Shown piece after piece: positions 15,162-22,942 of a DNA stretch of 44,144 bases (the first letter of the stretch is position 1; each line of letters starts with the position of its first letter). The position numbers and the translations under genes were made by a program. The DNA comes from Rhodovarius crocodyli (GTDB lineage Bacteria > Pseudomonadota > Alphaproteobacteria > Acetobacterales > Acetobacteraceae). The DNA is taken from NCBI GenBank assembly GCA_945901085.1, contig CAMDJV010000028.1:1-44144 (forward strand), in the 5' to 3' direction. Below the pieces are notes generated by a model. It did no database searches. It was given only the letters and a program-made list of their open reading frames with translations, and was not told where the DNA came from.

Positions 15162-16775
15162 ATGCATCAGGCACAGGGCGAGTATGATTTCATTGTCGTC
15201 GGCGCGGGTTCGGCCGGTGCTGTGCTGGCCAATCGGCTTTCGGCCAATCCGCGCCATAGCGTGCTGTTGCTCGAGGCCGGGCCGCCCAGCCACCCTTGGA
15301 CCCATGTGCCGGTGGGCTTTGCCAAGCTGATCGCCAATCCGGCGGTGAATTGGCTCTATAGTTCCGAGCCCGAAGCCTCGACCAATGGCCGCCGCCTGCC
15401 GGTGCCGCGCGGGCGCATCCTGGGCGGGTCGAGCGCCATCAATGGCCTCGCCTTCGTGCGGGGCCAGGCGCAGGATTTCGATTCATGGGCGCAGATGGGC
15501 AATCGCGGCTGGAGCCATGATGATGTGCTGCCCTTCTTCAAGCGCATCGAGCGCTATGAGGGTGGTGGCGATGATAGGCTGCGCGGGCGCGAGGGGCCGC
15601 TGACGGTAACCAACCCGCCGGCGACCGACCCGCTTTTGGCCACCATCATCCGCGCCGCCGGCGAGGTCGGCATTCGGCACAACCCCGATTACAATGGCGC
15701 GGCGCAGGATGGCATTGCGATGAGCCAGGCCAGCATTGGCGGCAGGCTGCGGCAGAGCACCGCGCGGGCCTATCTTTCCCCCATTCGCGGCCGGGCCAAT
15801 CTGCGCATCGCCACGGGTGCCTTGGCCGAGGCGCTGCTCTTTGAGGGACAACGCTGCATCGGCGTGCGCTATGCCCAGGGCGGTGTGACGCATGAGGCGC
15901 GGGCGGGGCGCGAGGTGGTGGTGAGCGGCGGGGCGATCAATTCGCCGCAATTGCTCGAACTCTCGGGGATTGGCCAGCCGGAGCGGCTGCAGGGGCTGGG
16001 GATCACCCCGCGCCACGCCTTGCCCGGGGTGGGCGAAAACCTGCGCGACCATTACGCGCCGCGCACCCGTTGGGCGGTGGAGGCGCGGGGCTATACCCTC
16101 AATGATCGTGGCCGTGGTTTTGGGCTGTTTCGCCAGGCGATGCGCTATGCGCTGCGCGGCGATGGCATGCTCGGCATGGTGGCCGCACCTTTGCGCGCCT
16201 TTGTCCATTCGCGGCCAGGGCTGGAGGCGCCGGATTTGCTGCTCGGCTGGGTGCCGATGCTCACCGAGCCCGGGCCTAATGGCCCCAGGATCGCCGCCCG
16301 CTCGGGCATGACCTGCTATGCCCATCCGATGCGGCCGGAGAGCCGCGGCAGTATTCATATTTCGGCCGCTGATCCGCGCCAGCAACCGGCCATTCGGTTC
16401 AATTTCCTCTCCTCGCCGATTGATGCGGAACTCACGGTGAACGCTATCCGCATCGCCCGCCAGGTGATGAATGCCCCGGCCATGGCGCCCCTGGCCGTTC
16501 ATGAGATTGCCCCAGGCCCCGATGCGCGAGATGACGCCGCCATCATCGATTGGGTGAAGCGTGCGGGCGAGACCACCTATCATCCCGTTGGCACCTGCCG
16601 GATGGGCCAGGATGGCATGGCGGTGGTGGATCAGCGGTTGCGGGTGCATGGCGTGGCCGGGCTGCGGGTGGCCGATGCCTCCATCATGCCCACCCTCACC
16701 TCGGGCAATACCAATGCGCCCACCATCATGATCGGCGAAAAGGCCGCCGCGATGATTCTCGAAGACCATGCTTAG
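15162..16775 (+). CDS. GMC family FAD-dependent oxidoreductase (choline dehydrogenase-like)
   Basis: A 537-residue glucose-methanol-choline oxidoreductase. The FAD-binding Rossmann motif [19 protein letters not shown] lies at residues 8-26. Both GMC signatures are visible: [18 protein letters not shown] and [17 protein letters not shown]. The catalytic His is in [10 protein letters not shown] near the C-terminus, followed by [30 protein letters not shown] precedes the ATG. It oxidises an alcohol; cytosolic location is likely because no leader is seen. The SMP-30 gene follows after 9 bp, consistent with oxidation of a sugar or polyol to a lactone that the next enzyme opens. Confidence 0.95.
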   Translation: MHQAQGEYDFIVVGAGSAGAVLANRLSANPRHSVLLLEAGPPSHPWTHVPVGFAKLIANPAVNWLYSSEPEASTNGRRLPVPRGRILGGSSAINGLAFVRGQAQDFDSWAQMGNRGWSHDDVLPFFKRIERYEGGGDDRLRGREGPLTVTNPPATDPLLATIIRAAGEVGIRHNPDYNGAAQDGIAMSQASIGGRLRQSTARAYLSPIRGRANLRIATGALAEALLFEGQRCIGVRYAQGGVTHEARAGREVVVSGGAINSPQLLELSGIGQPERLQGLGITPRHALPGVGENLRDHYAPRTRWAVEARGYTLNDRGRGFGLFRQAMRYALRGDGMLGMVAAPLRAFVHSRPGLEAPDLLLGWVPMLTEPGPNGPRIAARSGMTCYAHPMRPESRGSIHISAADPRQQPAIRFNFLSSPIDAELTVNAIRIARQVMNAPAMAPLAVHEIAPGPDARDDAAIIDWVKRAGETTYHPVGTCRMGQDGMAVVDQRLRVHGVAGLRVADASIMPTLTSGNTNAPTIMIGEKAAAMILEDHA

Positions 16776-16784
16776 GAGATGACC

Positions 16785-17726
16785 ATGACACGCTGGGATA
16801 CCAATTCGCCAATCCGCTACCCGGACCCCGATGTGCTGGTGCTGGATAAGCGCTTTGAGCATATCAAGCTCGGCCATGCCGGGATTGAGCGCATCGCCAC
16901 CGGGTTTCGCTTCACCGAAGGGCCGGCCTATTTCGGCGGCGGGCGCTACCTGGTCTTCACCGATATCCCCAATGACGCGCTGATCCGGTGGGATGAGGTG
17001 AGTGGCGCGGTGGTGACGCTGCGCAACCCCGCCGGCTACCCCGATGGCAATACGCGTGACCGGCAGGGAAGGCTGATCACCTGCGAATTGGGCAGCCGCA
17101 CCCTCACCCGCACCGAGCATGATGGCACGATCACCGTACTGGCCAGCCATTTTGAGGGGGTGCAACTCACCGGGCCCAATGATGTCGTGGTGAAATCCGA
17201 TGACAGCATTTGGTTCAGCGACAATGGCGCGGGCATTCGCGGCAATTACCTGGGCGACAAGGCGCGGGCGGAACTGCCCTTCCGGGTCTATCGGCTGGAC
17301 CCGGCCACGGGTGCGCTGAGCATTGCGGTGGGCGATATGGAAAGGCCCAATGGGCTGTGTTTCTCGCCCGATGAAAGCCGGCTCTACGTGGTGGATACGC
17401 CGGGCGGGCGGCGCACCACCCGGGTCTATGACATGGTGGATGGCATGCCCAGCCATGGCCGGCTGTTCTTTGACGACACGCCCGGCTGGGCGGATGGCAT
17501 TCGCTGCGACACGGAAGGCAATGTCTGGGCTGCAATAACCGGCGGGCCGGGCTATGATGGTGTGGCGATCTTCGCGCCCGATGGCACGCTTATCGGGCGC
17601 ATCCTGCTGCCCGAGCGCTGCGCCAACCTTGCCTTTGGCGGGCGCAAGCGCAACCGCCTGTTCATGACCGCCAGCCAGTCAGTTTATGCGCTGTATGTTG
17701 AGGCGCAGGGCTGCCCGGGGGGCTGA
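16785..17726 (+). CDS. SMP-30/gluconolactonase family lactonase
   Basis: A 313-residue six-bladed beta-propeller lactonase. The four metal-site residues of SMP-30 enzymes are recognisable: Glu in FTEGPAYFG, Asn in TGPNDVV, Asn in RPNGLCFSPDE and Asp in GWADGIRCD. ATG 16785 was chosen over an in-frame ATG six bases upstream because TAGGAG then sits at proper distance. It probably hydrolyses an aldonolactone made by the GMC enzyme encoded 9 bp upstream. The enolase-family enzyme could then dehydrate the acid. That pathway order is inference. Confidence 0.94.
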   Translation: MTRWDTNSPIRYPDPDVLVLDKRFEHIKLGHAGIERIATGFRFTEGPAYFGGGRYLVFTDIPNDALIRWDEVSGAVVTLRNPAGYPDGNTRDRQGRLITCELGSRTLTRTEHDGTITVLASHFEGVQLTGPNDVVVKSDDSIWFSDNGAGIRGNYLGDKARAELPFRVYRLDPATGALSIAVGDMERPNGLCFSPDESRLYVVDTPGGRRTTRVYDMVDGMPSHGRLFFDDTPGWADGIRCDTEGNVWAAITGGPGYDGVAIFAPDGTLIGRILLPERCANLAFGGRKRNRLFMTASQSVYALYVEAQGCPGG

Positions 17727-17768
17727 TTGAGACGCTCGCGGAACTGGGTTTGGTGGGTGAAGGTAAGA

Positions 17769-17825
17769 TCGAGGGGCTTTGCCCCTCGAGCACCCCAGCA
17801 GGAAACTGAGTTTCCTGCACCTTCG
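17769..17825 (+). repeat. Double-hairpin arm A (locus 2, left)
   Basis: H1 at 17769-17789 and H2 at 17798-17818 have the same stems as the arm at 5440. The linker GCACCCCA is identical and the H2 loop is TGA. The arm lies 43 bp past the stop of the SMP-30 gene with H1 nearest the gene, so it may act as terminator. No T-run follows directly. Confidence 0.9.
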
Positions 17826-17946
17826 AAATTGTTTAGAATAGGTTTCATTGGCCAAGGCTCACTGCGTATTTTCTAATATTTTTTTAATATTATATCTAGT
17901 CAAACTGTTCTATTGAATAAACTATATTATAAAATTTTTAACTAAT
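17826..17946. other. AT-rich core of locus 2 (within the 324-bp SMP-30 to Bug gap)
   Basis: The gap 17727-18050 carries no gene. It is filled by left arm A, a core of about 77% A+T (counted by eye, with runs such as AATATTTTTTTAATATTATA) and an inverted right arm A. This is the most complete and symmetrical copy of the composite element, spanning 17769-18002. Confidence 0.8.
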
Positions 17947-18002
17947 GAAGGTGCAGGAAATTAAGTTTCCTGCTGGGGTGCTCGAGGGGCAAAGCCCCTC
18001 GA
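17947..18002 (-). repeat. Double-hairpin arm A, inverted (locus 2, right)
   Basis: An inverted copy of the arm at 17769. H2 is at 17953-17973 (stem GCAGGAAAT with GTTTCCTGC, innermost T-G pair, loop TAA). The linker is TGGGGTGC. H1 is at 17982-18002 (loop AAA). It ends 48 bp before the Bug gene start. Confidence 0.9.
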
Positions 18003-18050
18003 TCTTGTTTTTTGTTATCCGTTGTTCAGCCACCAAATGGAGAATAGCCC

Positions 18051-19007
18051 ATGATATTCACCCGTCGGGTTCTTGCGGCGCTGCCGCTGGCTGGGCCTGT
18101 GCTGGCGCAGGGTTTTCCCAGCCAGCCCATTCGCTTGGTTACGCCTTATCCGCCTGGTGGGGGCACTGACACGGTGGCCAGGATGTTGTTGCCGCATCTT
18201 GTGGCGCAGCTCGGCCAGACCATCATCGTGGAGAATCGCGGTGGTGCGGGTGGGGCGATTGGTGCGGGTGAGGTGGCGCGTGCGGCTGGTGATGGCCATA
18301 CGCTGCTGCTTGATGCGATGGGCCATGTGGTCAATCCCAGCCTCATGCCGAATTTGCCCTTTGATTATGCAACGGCTTTTACGCCGATCACCCAGCTTAC
18401 CTTGCAGCCGCAAATGCTGGTGGTGCCGCAGGCCTCGCCTTTTGCCACGCTGGGGGCGTTGATCGAGGCGGCGCGGGCGCGGCCGGGGGTGTTCAATTTT
18501 GCCTCCTCGGGCAATGGCACGGGCGCGCATCTGGCCATGGTGGCATTGAGCCGGGCGGCGGGTATTGAGGTGGTGCATGTGCCTTATCGTGGCGGCGGGC
18601 CGGCGATGACGGATTTGCTGGCGGGCAATGTCAGCATGGCCTTTGCTTCGGTGGCGGCGGCCAGCGCGCATGTGCAATCGGGCCGGCTGCGGGCGCTGGG
18701 GGCGGCGGGGCCGCGGGAAATCCCGGCGCTGCCGGGGATGCGGCCCATTGCCGAGCAGGGTTTTGCCGGCTTTGACTGGGATGAGTGGAATGGTTTGTGG
18801 ACCACCGCGGGTGCGCCGCGCGGCGCGGTGGCGCGGCTGCATGCCGCCACCGTTTTTGCCCTGGCCCAGCCCGATGTGCGCGCCCGCATGGCGGGGATTG
18901 GCATTGTGCCGCTGGGGACTGGCGAGGCGGATTTCGCCGCCTTTGTCGCCGCCCAGCGGGAGCGCGCGGCCCAGTTGATCCGGGCGGCGAATATCACCCT
19001 GGGCTGA
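18051..19007 (+). CDS. Bug/TctC-family solute-binding protein 2
   Basis: A 318-residue TTT-family periplasmic receptor. The leader MIFTRRVLAALPLAGPVLAQ is followed by IRLVTPYPPGGGTDTVARMLLP, IVENRGGAGGAIGAGEVARA, FNFASSGNGTGAHLAMVAL and HVPYRGGGPAMTDLLAGNVSM. GGAG lies 9 bases before the ATG. It follows the AT-rich hairpin-flanked gap and is convergent with NIPSNAP, stops 3 bp apart, so it appears monocistronic. The ligand is unknown; it is probably a carboxylate or small aromatic. Confidence 0.95.
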   Translation: MIFTRRVLAALPLAGPVLAQGFPSQPIRLVTPYPPGGGTDTVARMLLPHLVAQLGQTIIVENRGGAGGAIGAGEVARAAGDGHTLLLDAMGHVVNPSLMPNLPFDYATAFTPITQLTLQPQMLVVPQASPFATLGALIEAARARPGVFNFASSGNGTGAHLAMVALSRAAGIEVVHVPYRGGGPAMTDLLAGNVSMAFASVAAASAHVQSGRLRALGAAGPREIPALPGMRPIAEQGFAGFDWDEWNGLWTTAGAPRGAVARLHAATVFALAQPDVRARMAGIGIVPLGTGEADFAAFVAAQRERAAQLIRAANITLG

Positions 19008-19010
19008 GGG

Positions 19011-19337
19011 TTATTTCACCGAGGAAAAGCCGGTGGGCTGCAGGATGGCGTTGCTGACATTGGCCACGATCGGGCCATCGGCTTCGGTTTGCGCGCGCTT
19101 TTCGATCCATTCCGGATCGGCCTGGAAGGCGGCCCATTTCGCATCGCGCTCAGCGAGCGATTCCCATTCCAGCAGGTAATGCAGATCGAGATTGGATTCG
19201 CCGATCACCGTGGTCCAGAAGCCGGCCTGGCGGATGCCATGGCGCTCCCAGATTTTGAGCGTGATGGTCTGGAAGCGGTTGAGCAGTGCCGGCAGGCGGC
19301 CGGGCACGCAGCGATAGATGCGAAGTTCGTGGATCAT
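19011..19337 (-). CDS. NIPSNAP family protein
   Basis: A 108-residue single-domain NIPSNAP protein with the dimeric alpha/beta ferredoxin-like fold. It has the typical opening MIHELRIYRCVPGRLPALLNRF, then GFWTTVIGESNLDLHYLLEWESLAERDAKWAAFQADPEWI. The bacterial function is unknown; these are small cytosolic proteins often encoded in catabolic operons. It begins 11 bp after the PEP mutase-family gene on the same strand, so the two are probably co-transcribed. Confidence 0.93.
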   Translation of the reverse strand: MIHELRIYRCVPGRLPALLNRFQTITLKIWERHGIRQAGFWTTVIGESNLDLHYLLEWESLAERDAKWAAFQADPEWIEKRAQTEADGPIVANVSNAILQPTGFSSVK

Positions 19338-19348
19338 TGTCTTGGCTT

Positions 19349-20212
19349 TCAGGTCTTGGTGATGAAGGAAGCGGCCTGCCGGTCGTAAGCGGCATAGCCC
19401 AGGGTTTCGCGGAATTGCGCCTCCGGCAGGGCGCTCTCGGCGGCCGAGGCGCCGCCGCGCATTGCGGCGAGGCCGGCCATCATGCCGCCGATCGCCGGCG
19501 AGAGCATGGCGGTGGGAAAGGTTGCGATCTTGAAGCCGAGGGCTGCGGCCTTCACCTGGTCTGGCGTTGCGCGGGCGCCGCCGGGGGAGAGCACGGCGAA
19601 GCTGGGCTTGCCGGCGGCGGCGGCGACGGCGCGGTGAATCTCGGCCTCATCGGCTGGGCTGTCGAGGAAGAGGATATCGGCACCTTCCTCGGCAAAGATG
19701 CGGATGCGCGCCTCTGCCTCGTCAATGCCCAAGGTGGGGCGGCAATCGGTGCGGGCGAGGATGAGAATGCCGCTCTCCTTGGCGGCTTGCACGGCGGCGC
19801 GGATTTTCATCCGCGCTTCCTCGCGCGGCAGGCAGGGCTTGCCGGCGGCGGTGAGGGCGCGGGGTGTGATCTTGTCCTCGATCAGGATGGCGGCGGCGCC
19901 GGCCAGGCCATAGGCGGCGACGGTGCGTTGGACATTCATTGCATTGCCATAGCCATGGTCGCCATCGGCCAGCAGCAGCGTCTGTGGTGCGGCGCGACGG
20001 GCCATGGTGAAGCTGTCGAACATCTCGCCGAAGGAGATCAGGTCAAGATCAGGCCCGCCGAGGCGGCTGCCGGCGACGCAGGAGCCGGAGAGGAAGGCGG
20101 TGGGGAAGCCGGCCTCGGCGGCGAGGCGGGCGCTCAGCCCATCCCAAATGGCGGGCATGAGAACAAGGCCCGGTTGGGCCAGCAATGCGCGCATGCGCTC
20201 GGGAGGGGTCAT
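19349..20212 (-). CDS. Isocitrate lyase/PEP mutase superfamily enzyme
   Basis: A 287-residue TIM-barrel enzyme of the PEP mutase/isocitrate lyase superfamily. Metal-binding residues are visible in ADGDHGYGNAMNV (Asp83, Asp85) and IEDK (Glu112-Asp113), with Arg154 in ILARTDC. In place of the KKCGH lid of isocitrate lyase it has GKPCLPR (Cys127). It is therefore not a standard isocitrate or methylisocitrate lyase and may cleave another 2-hydroxy-dicarboxylate C-C bond or decarboxylate a keto acid. AAGGA precedes the ATG. It is divergent from Bug protein 3 across a 127-bp gap holding an 18-bp palindrome. Confidence 0.92.
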   Translation of the reverse strand: MTPPERMRALLAQPGLVLMPAIWDGLSARLAAEAGFPTAFLSGSCVAGSRLGGPDLDLISFGEMFDSFTMARRAAPQTLLLADGDHGYGNAMNVQRTVAAYGLAGAAAILIEDKITPRALTAAGKPCLPREEARMKIRAAVQAAKESGILILARTDCRPTLGIDEAEARIRIFAEEGADILFLDSPADEAEIHRAVAAAAGKPSFAVLSPGGARATPDQVKAAALGFKIATFPTAMLSPAIGGMMAGLAAMRGGASAAESALPEAQFRETLGYAAYDRQAASFITKT

Positions 20213-20269
20213 CTTGTGTCCTTCAGGCGTTTCCTGGGCTCCAGCCTAAGCGGGTTCATGGCGCGCCAC

Positions 20270-20287
20270 CAAGCCCCCGGGGGCTTG
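20270..20287. promoter_or_regulatory. Perfect 18-bp palindrome in a divergent promoter region
   Basis: CAAGCCCCCGGGGGCTTG is a perfect self-complementary 18-mer. It lies between the divergent PEP mutase-family and Bug protein 3 genes, 52 bp upstream of the latter's ATG. The position and symmetry suit an operator for a dimeric regulator serving both genes. No regulator gene is adjacent. Confidence 0.5.
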
Positions 20288-20339
20288 ACCGAAGGCGGGG
20301 CCGGGGTGCCCGATGCGGGCAAAAGGGAGATTAGACGAG

Positions 20340-21296
20340 ATGTTCAGCCGCATGCTGCTCACGGCACTTTGCGTGGCTCTGGGCCTGGCCGCGCCGGTGG
20401 CGGCGCAGGAGGCATTTCCCAGCCGGCCCATCCAGCTCATCAACCCCTATCAGCCGGGCGGTGCCACTGATTTGATGGCCCGGGCCTTGGCCGCGGCCAT
20501 GGCGCCGCTGCTGGGCCAGCCCATGGTGGTGGTCAATCGCGATGGCGCGGCCGGTGGTGTGGGCTCGCTGATGGCGGCGCGCGCGGCGCCCGATGGCCAC
20601 ACCTTGCTCTTCGCGCCCGCCCTGGTGCTCTCGGTGCTGCCGGTGACGCAGCCCAATTCCGGCCTCAGCCGTGATGCGCTGCGCCCGGTCTGCCAGACAT
20701 TTTCCAATGCCCAGGCCATTGCGGTGCGCCATGATAGCCGCTTTCGCAATCTGGGTGATGTGGTGGCGGCGGCGCGTGCGGCGCCGGGCAGCGTTACCTA
20801 TGGCACGCTGGGCATCGCCTCCATCCCGCATCTGGCCATGGTGCAATGGCTGCAGGCGGCGGGGATTGAACTCGCCCATGTGCCCTATCGCGGCGATGGG
20901 CCGGTGATGGCGGATACGCTGGCGGGGCGGATTGATCTGGCGGCCATCGTGCTGGCCTCGGCCTCCGGGCGGACGGATATGCGCCTGCTCGCGGTGTTTG
21001 ATACGGCGCGCAACCCGGCCTTCCCTGATGTGCCGACCGCCATTGAACAGGGTTTTGCGGTGGCGCCGACCAGCTTTGGCGGGGTGTTCGCACCCGCCGC
21101 CACGCCGGCCGAGCGGCTGGCGGTGCTAGAGGCAGCCTGCGCCCGCGCGGCATTGGGTGAGGGCTATGCCGCCGCCGCGCGCCGCGCCTTGCAGCCTGAG
21201 GCCTATCACCTGGGCGCTGCGGATTTCGGCACCCGCCTGGCGGGGGATATTGCGCAAAAGGCGCGGCTGCTGGGCGGGATCAATTTGGCGCAGTAG
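20340..21296 (+). CDS. Bug/TctC-family solute-binding protein 3
   Basis: A 318-residue TTT-family receptor. Signal peptide MFSRMLLTALCVALGLAAPVAAQ is followed by IQLINPYQPGGATDLMARALAAAM, VVVNRDGAAGGVGSL, VTYGTLGIASIPHLAMVQWL and HVPYRGDGPVMADTLAGRIDL. The usual ENRxGAGG motif is altered to VNRDGAAGG. ATG 20340 was chosen because the signal peptide begins there. It is divergent from the PEP mutase-family/NIPSNAP pair and may import their substrate (inference). Confidence 0.94.
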   Translation: MFSRMLLTALCVALGLAAPVAAQEAFPSRPIQLINPYQPGGATDLMARALAAAMAPLLGQPMVVVNRDGAAGGVGSLMAARAAPDGHTLLFAPALVLSVLPVTQPNSGLSRDALRPVCQTFSNAQAIAVRHDSRFRNLGDVVAAARAAPGSVTYGTLGIASIPHLAMVQWLQAAGIELAHVPYRGDGPVMADTLAGRIDLAAIVLASASGRTDMRLLAVFDTARNPAFPDVPTAIEQGFAVAPTSFGGVFAPAATPAERLAVLEAACARAALGEGYAAAARRALQPEAYHLGAADFGTRLAGDIAQKARLLGGINLAQ

Positions 21297-21451
21297 CGTA
21301 GCCGGCCATTGCCGCGAGATTGTCACATTGGCCGCGTTTCATTGCCGGGGAGACTGGGTTAGGTGGCCTCCCATGGCAGCAATTCCTACCATGATGGCGG
21401 CAAGCGCAGCCTGGCGCAGCGCCGCCATGGGCGGCACAACCGGATATCCCC

Positions 21452-22354
21452 ATGCCGAATGACCCCAGCTTTACCGCCCCTGGCCGCTTCTGGAAGGGCA
21501 ATATCCACACCCATTCCACCCGCTCCGACGGGATGCGCGATGCGGCGGATGTTTGCGCCACCTATCGCGAGGCGGGTTATGATTTCCTCGCCCTTACCGA
21601 CCATTTCCTGGCCAAATTCGGCTTTCCCATTGTGGATACCCGCCCGTTCCGCACGCCTGGCTTCACCACCATCCTTGGTGCCGAGCTGCATGCGCCTTCC
21701 ACCGCCCTGGGTGAGATTTGGCATATTCTGGCCGTGGGCCTGCCCGCCGATTTCGCGCAGCCCGCGTCGGGCGAGAGCGGCCCGCAACTGGCTGCCCGGG
21801 CCATTGAGGCCGGCGCCTTCGTCGCCATCCCCCATCCTGGCTGGTATGCGCTGAGCACCGAGGATGCCAATACCATCCCCGGCGCCCATGCGGTGGAGGT
21901 GTATAACCACACCTCGCAGCTGCGCACCGAGCGCGGCGATGGCGTTTACCTCGCCGATCAATTGCTGGCGCAAGGGCGGCGGATCAACCTCATCGCCGTG
22001 GATGACGCCCATTTCGCCTGCGCTGATGCCTTTGGTGGCTGGGTGATGGTCAAGGCCGAGCGCAATGAGCCTGAGGCGCTGCTCGCCGCCCTCAAGGCGG
22101 GGCATTTTTACGCGACCCAAGGGCCGCTGATTCATCACATTGCCTGGGGGGAGGAGGAGGTGGAGGTCACCTGCTCGCCCGCTGCCGCCGTGATGGTGTT
22201 GGGCCGGGGTTCGCGCGCCGTGCAATCCGTCGGTGCCATTCAAACCCGGGTGAGCCTAAAGCTGGCGGCCTTGCGCGCCGCCGGGCCTTTCGCCCGCATT
22301 GTCATTGCCGATGAACAAGGCCGCCGCGCCTGGTCCAATCCGGTGTATTTCTGA
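21452..22354 (+). CDS. PHP-domain phosphoesterase-like protein
   Basis: A 300-residue protein with an N-terminal PHP domain. Metal-binding motifs in order are NIHTHST (residues 17-23), TDHF, GAELHAPS, IPHPGWY and VDDAHFA. The C-terminal ~90 residues form a beta-rich extension (ITHIAWGEEEVEVTCSP-like, then FARIVIADEQGRRAWSNPVYF). PHP proteins hydrolyse phosphate esters at a multi-metal site. The PhnZ-like gene follows 17 bp downstream on the same strand, so a joint role in organophosphorus use is possible. The 155-bp gap before it shows nothing recognisable. Confidence 0.88.
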   Translation: MPNDPSFTAPGRFWKGNIHTHSTRSDGMRDAADVCATYREAGYDFLALTDHFLAKFGFPIVDTRPFRTPGFTTILGAELHAPSTALGEIWHILAVGLPADFAQPASGESGPQLAARAIEAGAFVAIPHPGWYALSTEDANTIPGAHAVEVYNHTSQLRTERGDGVYLADQLLAQGRRINLIAVDDAHFACADAFGGWVMVKAERNEPEALLAALKAGHFYATQGPLIHHIAWGEEEVEVTCSPAAAVMVLGRGSRAVQSVGAIQTRVSLKLAALRAAGPFARIVIADEQGRRAWSNPVYF

Positions 22355-22371
22355 ACCTGAAGGAGAGCCCC

Positions 22372-22935
22372 ATGTCCGAGGCGAGTACTCACCCGATCGT
22401 GGTGGAAATCCAGGCCCTGCTCGAGGGCCGCGCCGAGGGGCGCTATGGGTTGAGTTTCATCAACCAGCAGCAGCACGCCTTGCAGGCGGCATGGCTGGCC
22501 GAGAAGGATGGGCTCGGCGATGCCATGATCGCGGCCTCGCTGCTGCATGATATTGGCCATCTGGTGCATAATCTGGGCGATAACCCCGCCGATGCGGGCA
22601 TTGATGATGAGCATGAATTGCTTGGCCATGCCTGGCTGGTGCAGCATTTCGGCCCCGAGGTGACGGAGCCGGTCCGGCTGCATGTGGCGGCCAAGCGTTA
22701 CCTCTGCGCGGCGGAGGCGGATTACTTCGCCAAGCTCTCGCCCGACAGCGTGAAGAGCCTTTCGCTGCAAGGCGGGCCGATGTCGGCCGAGGAATTGGCG
22801 GCCTTCGAGGCCGGCCCCTATAGCGCCGCGGCGGTGCAATTGCGCCGCTATGATGAACAGGCGAAGGTGAAGGGCCTGCAAACCCCCGATGTGGCGCATT
22901 TCATGCCCGCCGTGGCGCGCAGCCTGCGGGGGTAA
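22372..22935 (+). CDS. PhnZ-like HD-domain oxygenase
   Basis: A 187-residue HD-domain protein matching the phosphonate-degradation HD oxygenases (PhnZ type). The di-iron ligand set lines up by position: His35, His59-Asp60 (LLHDIGH), His81, His104 and Asp161. Tyr25 and Lys108 are also present, as in PhnZ. PhnZ cleaves 2-amino-1-hydroxyethylphosphonate with O2 to glycine and phosphate. No phnY hydroxylase gene is in the window, so the substrate may differ. GGAGAGCCCC precedes the ATG. It is co-directional with the PHP gene and convergent with the quinone oxidoreductase. Confidence 0.88.
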   Translation: MSEASTHPIVVEIQALLEGRAEGRYGLSFINQQQHALQAAWLAEKDGLGDAMIAASLLHDIGHLVHNLGDNPADAGIDDEHELLGHAWLVQHFGPEVTEPVRLHVAAKRYLCAAEADYFAKLSPDSVKSLSLQGGPMSAEELAAFEAGPYSAAAVQLRRYDEQAKVKGLQTPDVAHFMPAVARSLRG

Positions 22936-22942
22936 TGGGCTT

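Noticed and set aside
15483-17456. Long minus-strand open frame opposite the GMC and SMP-30 genes (about 657 codons)
   Set aside because: It runs across two well-supported genes and their junction, has shadow composition and no recognisable motif.
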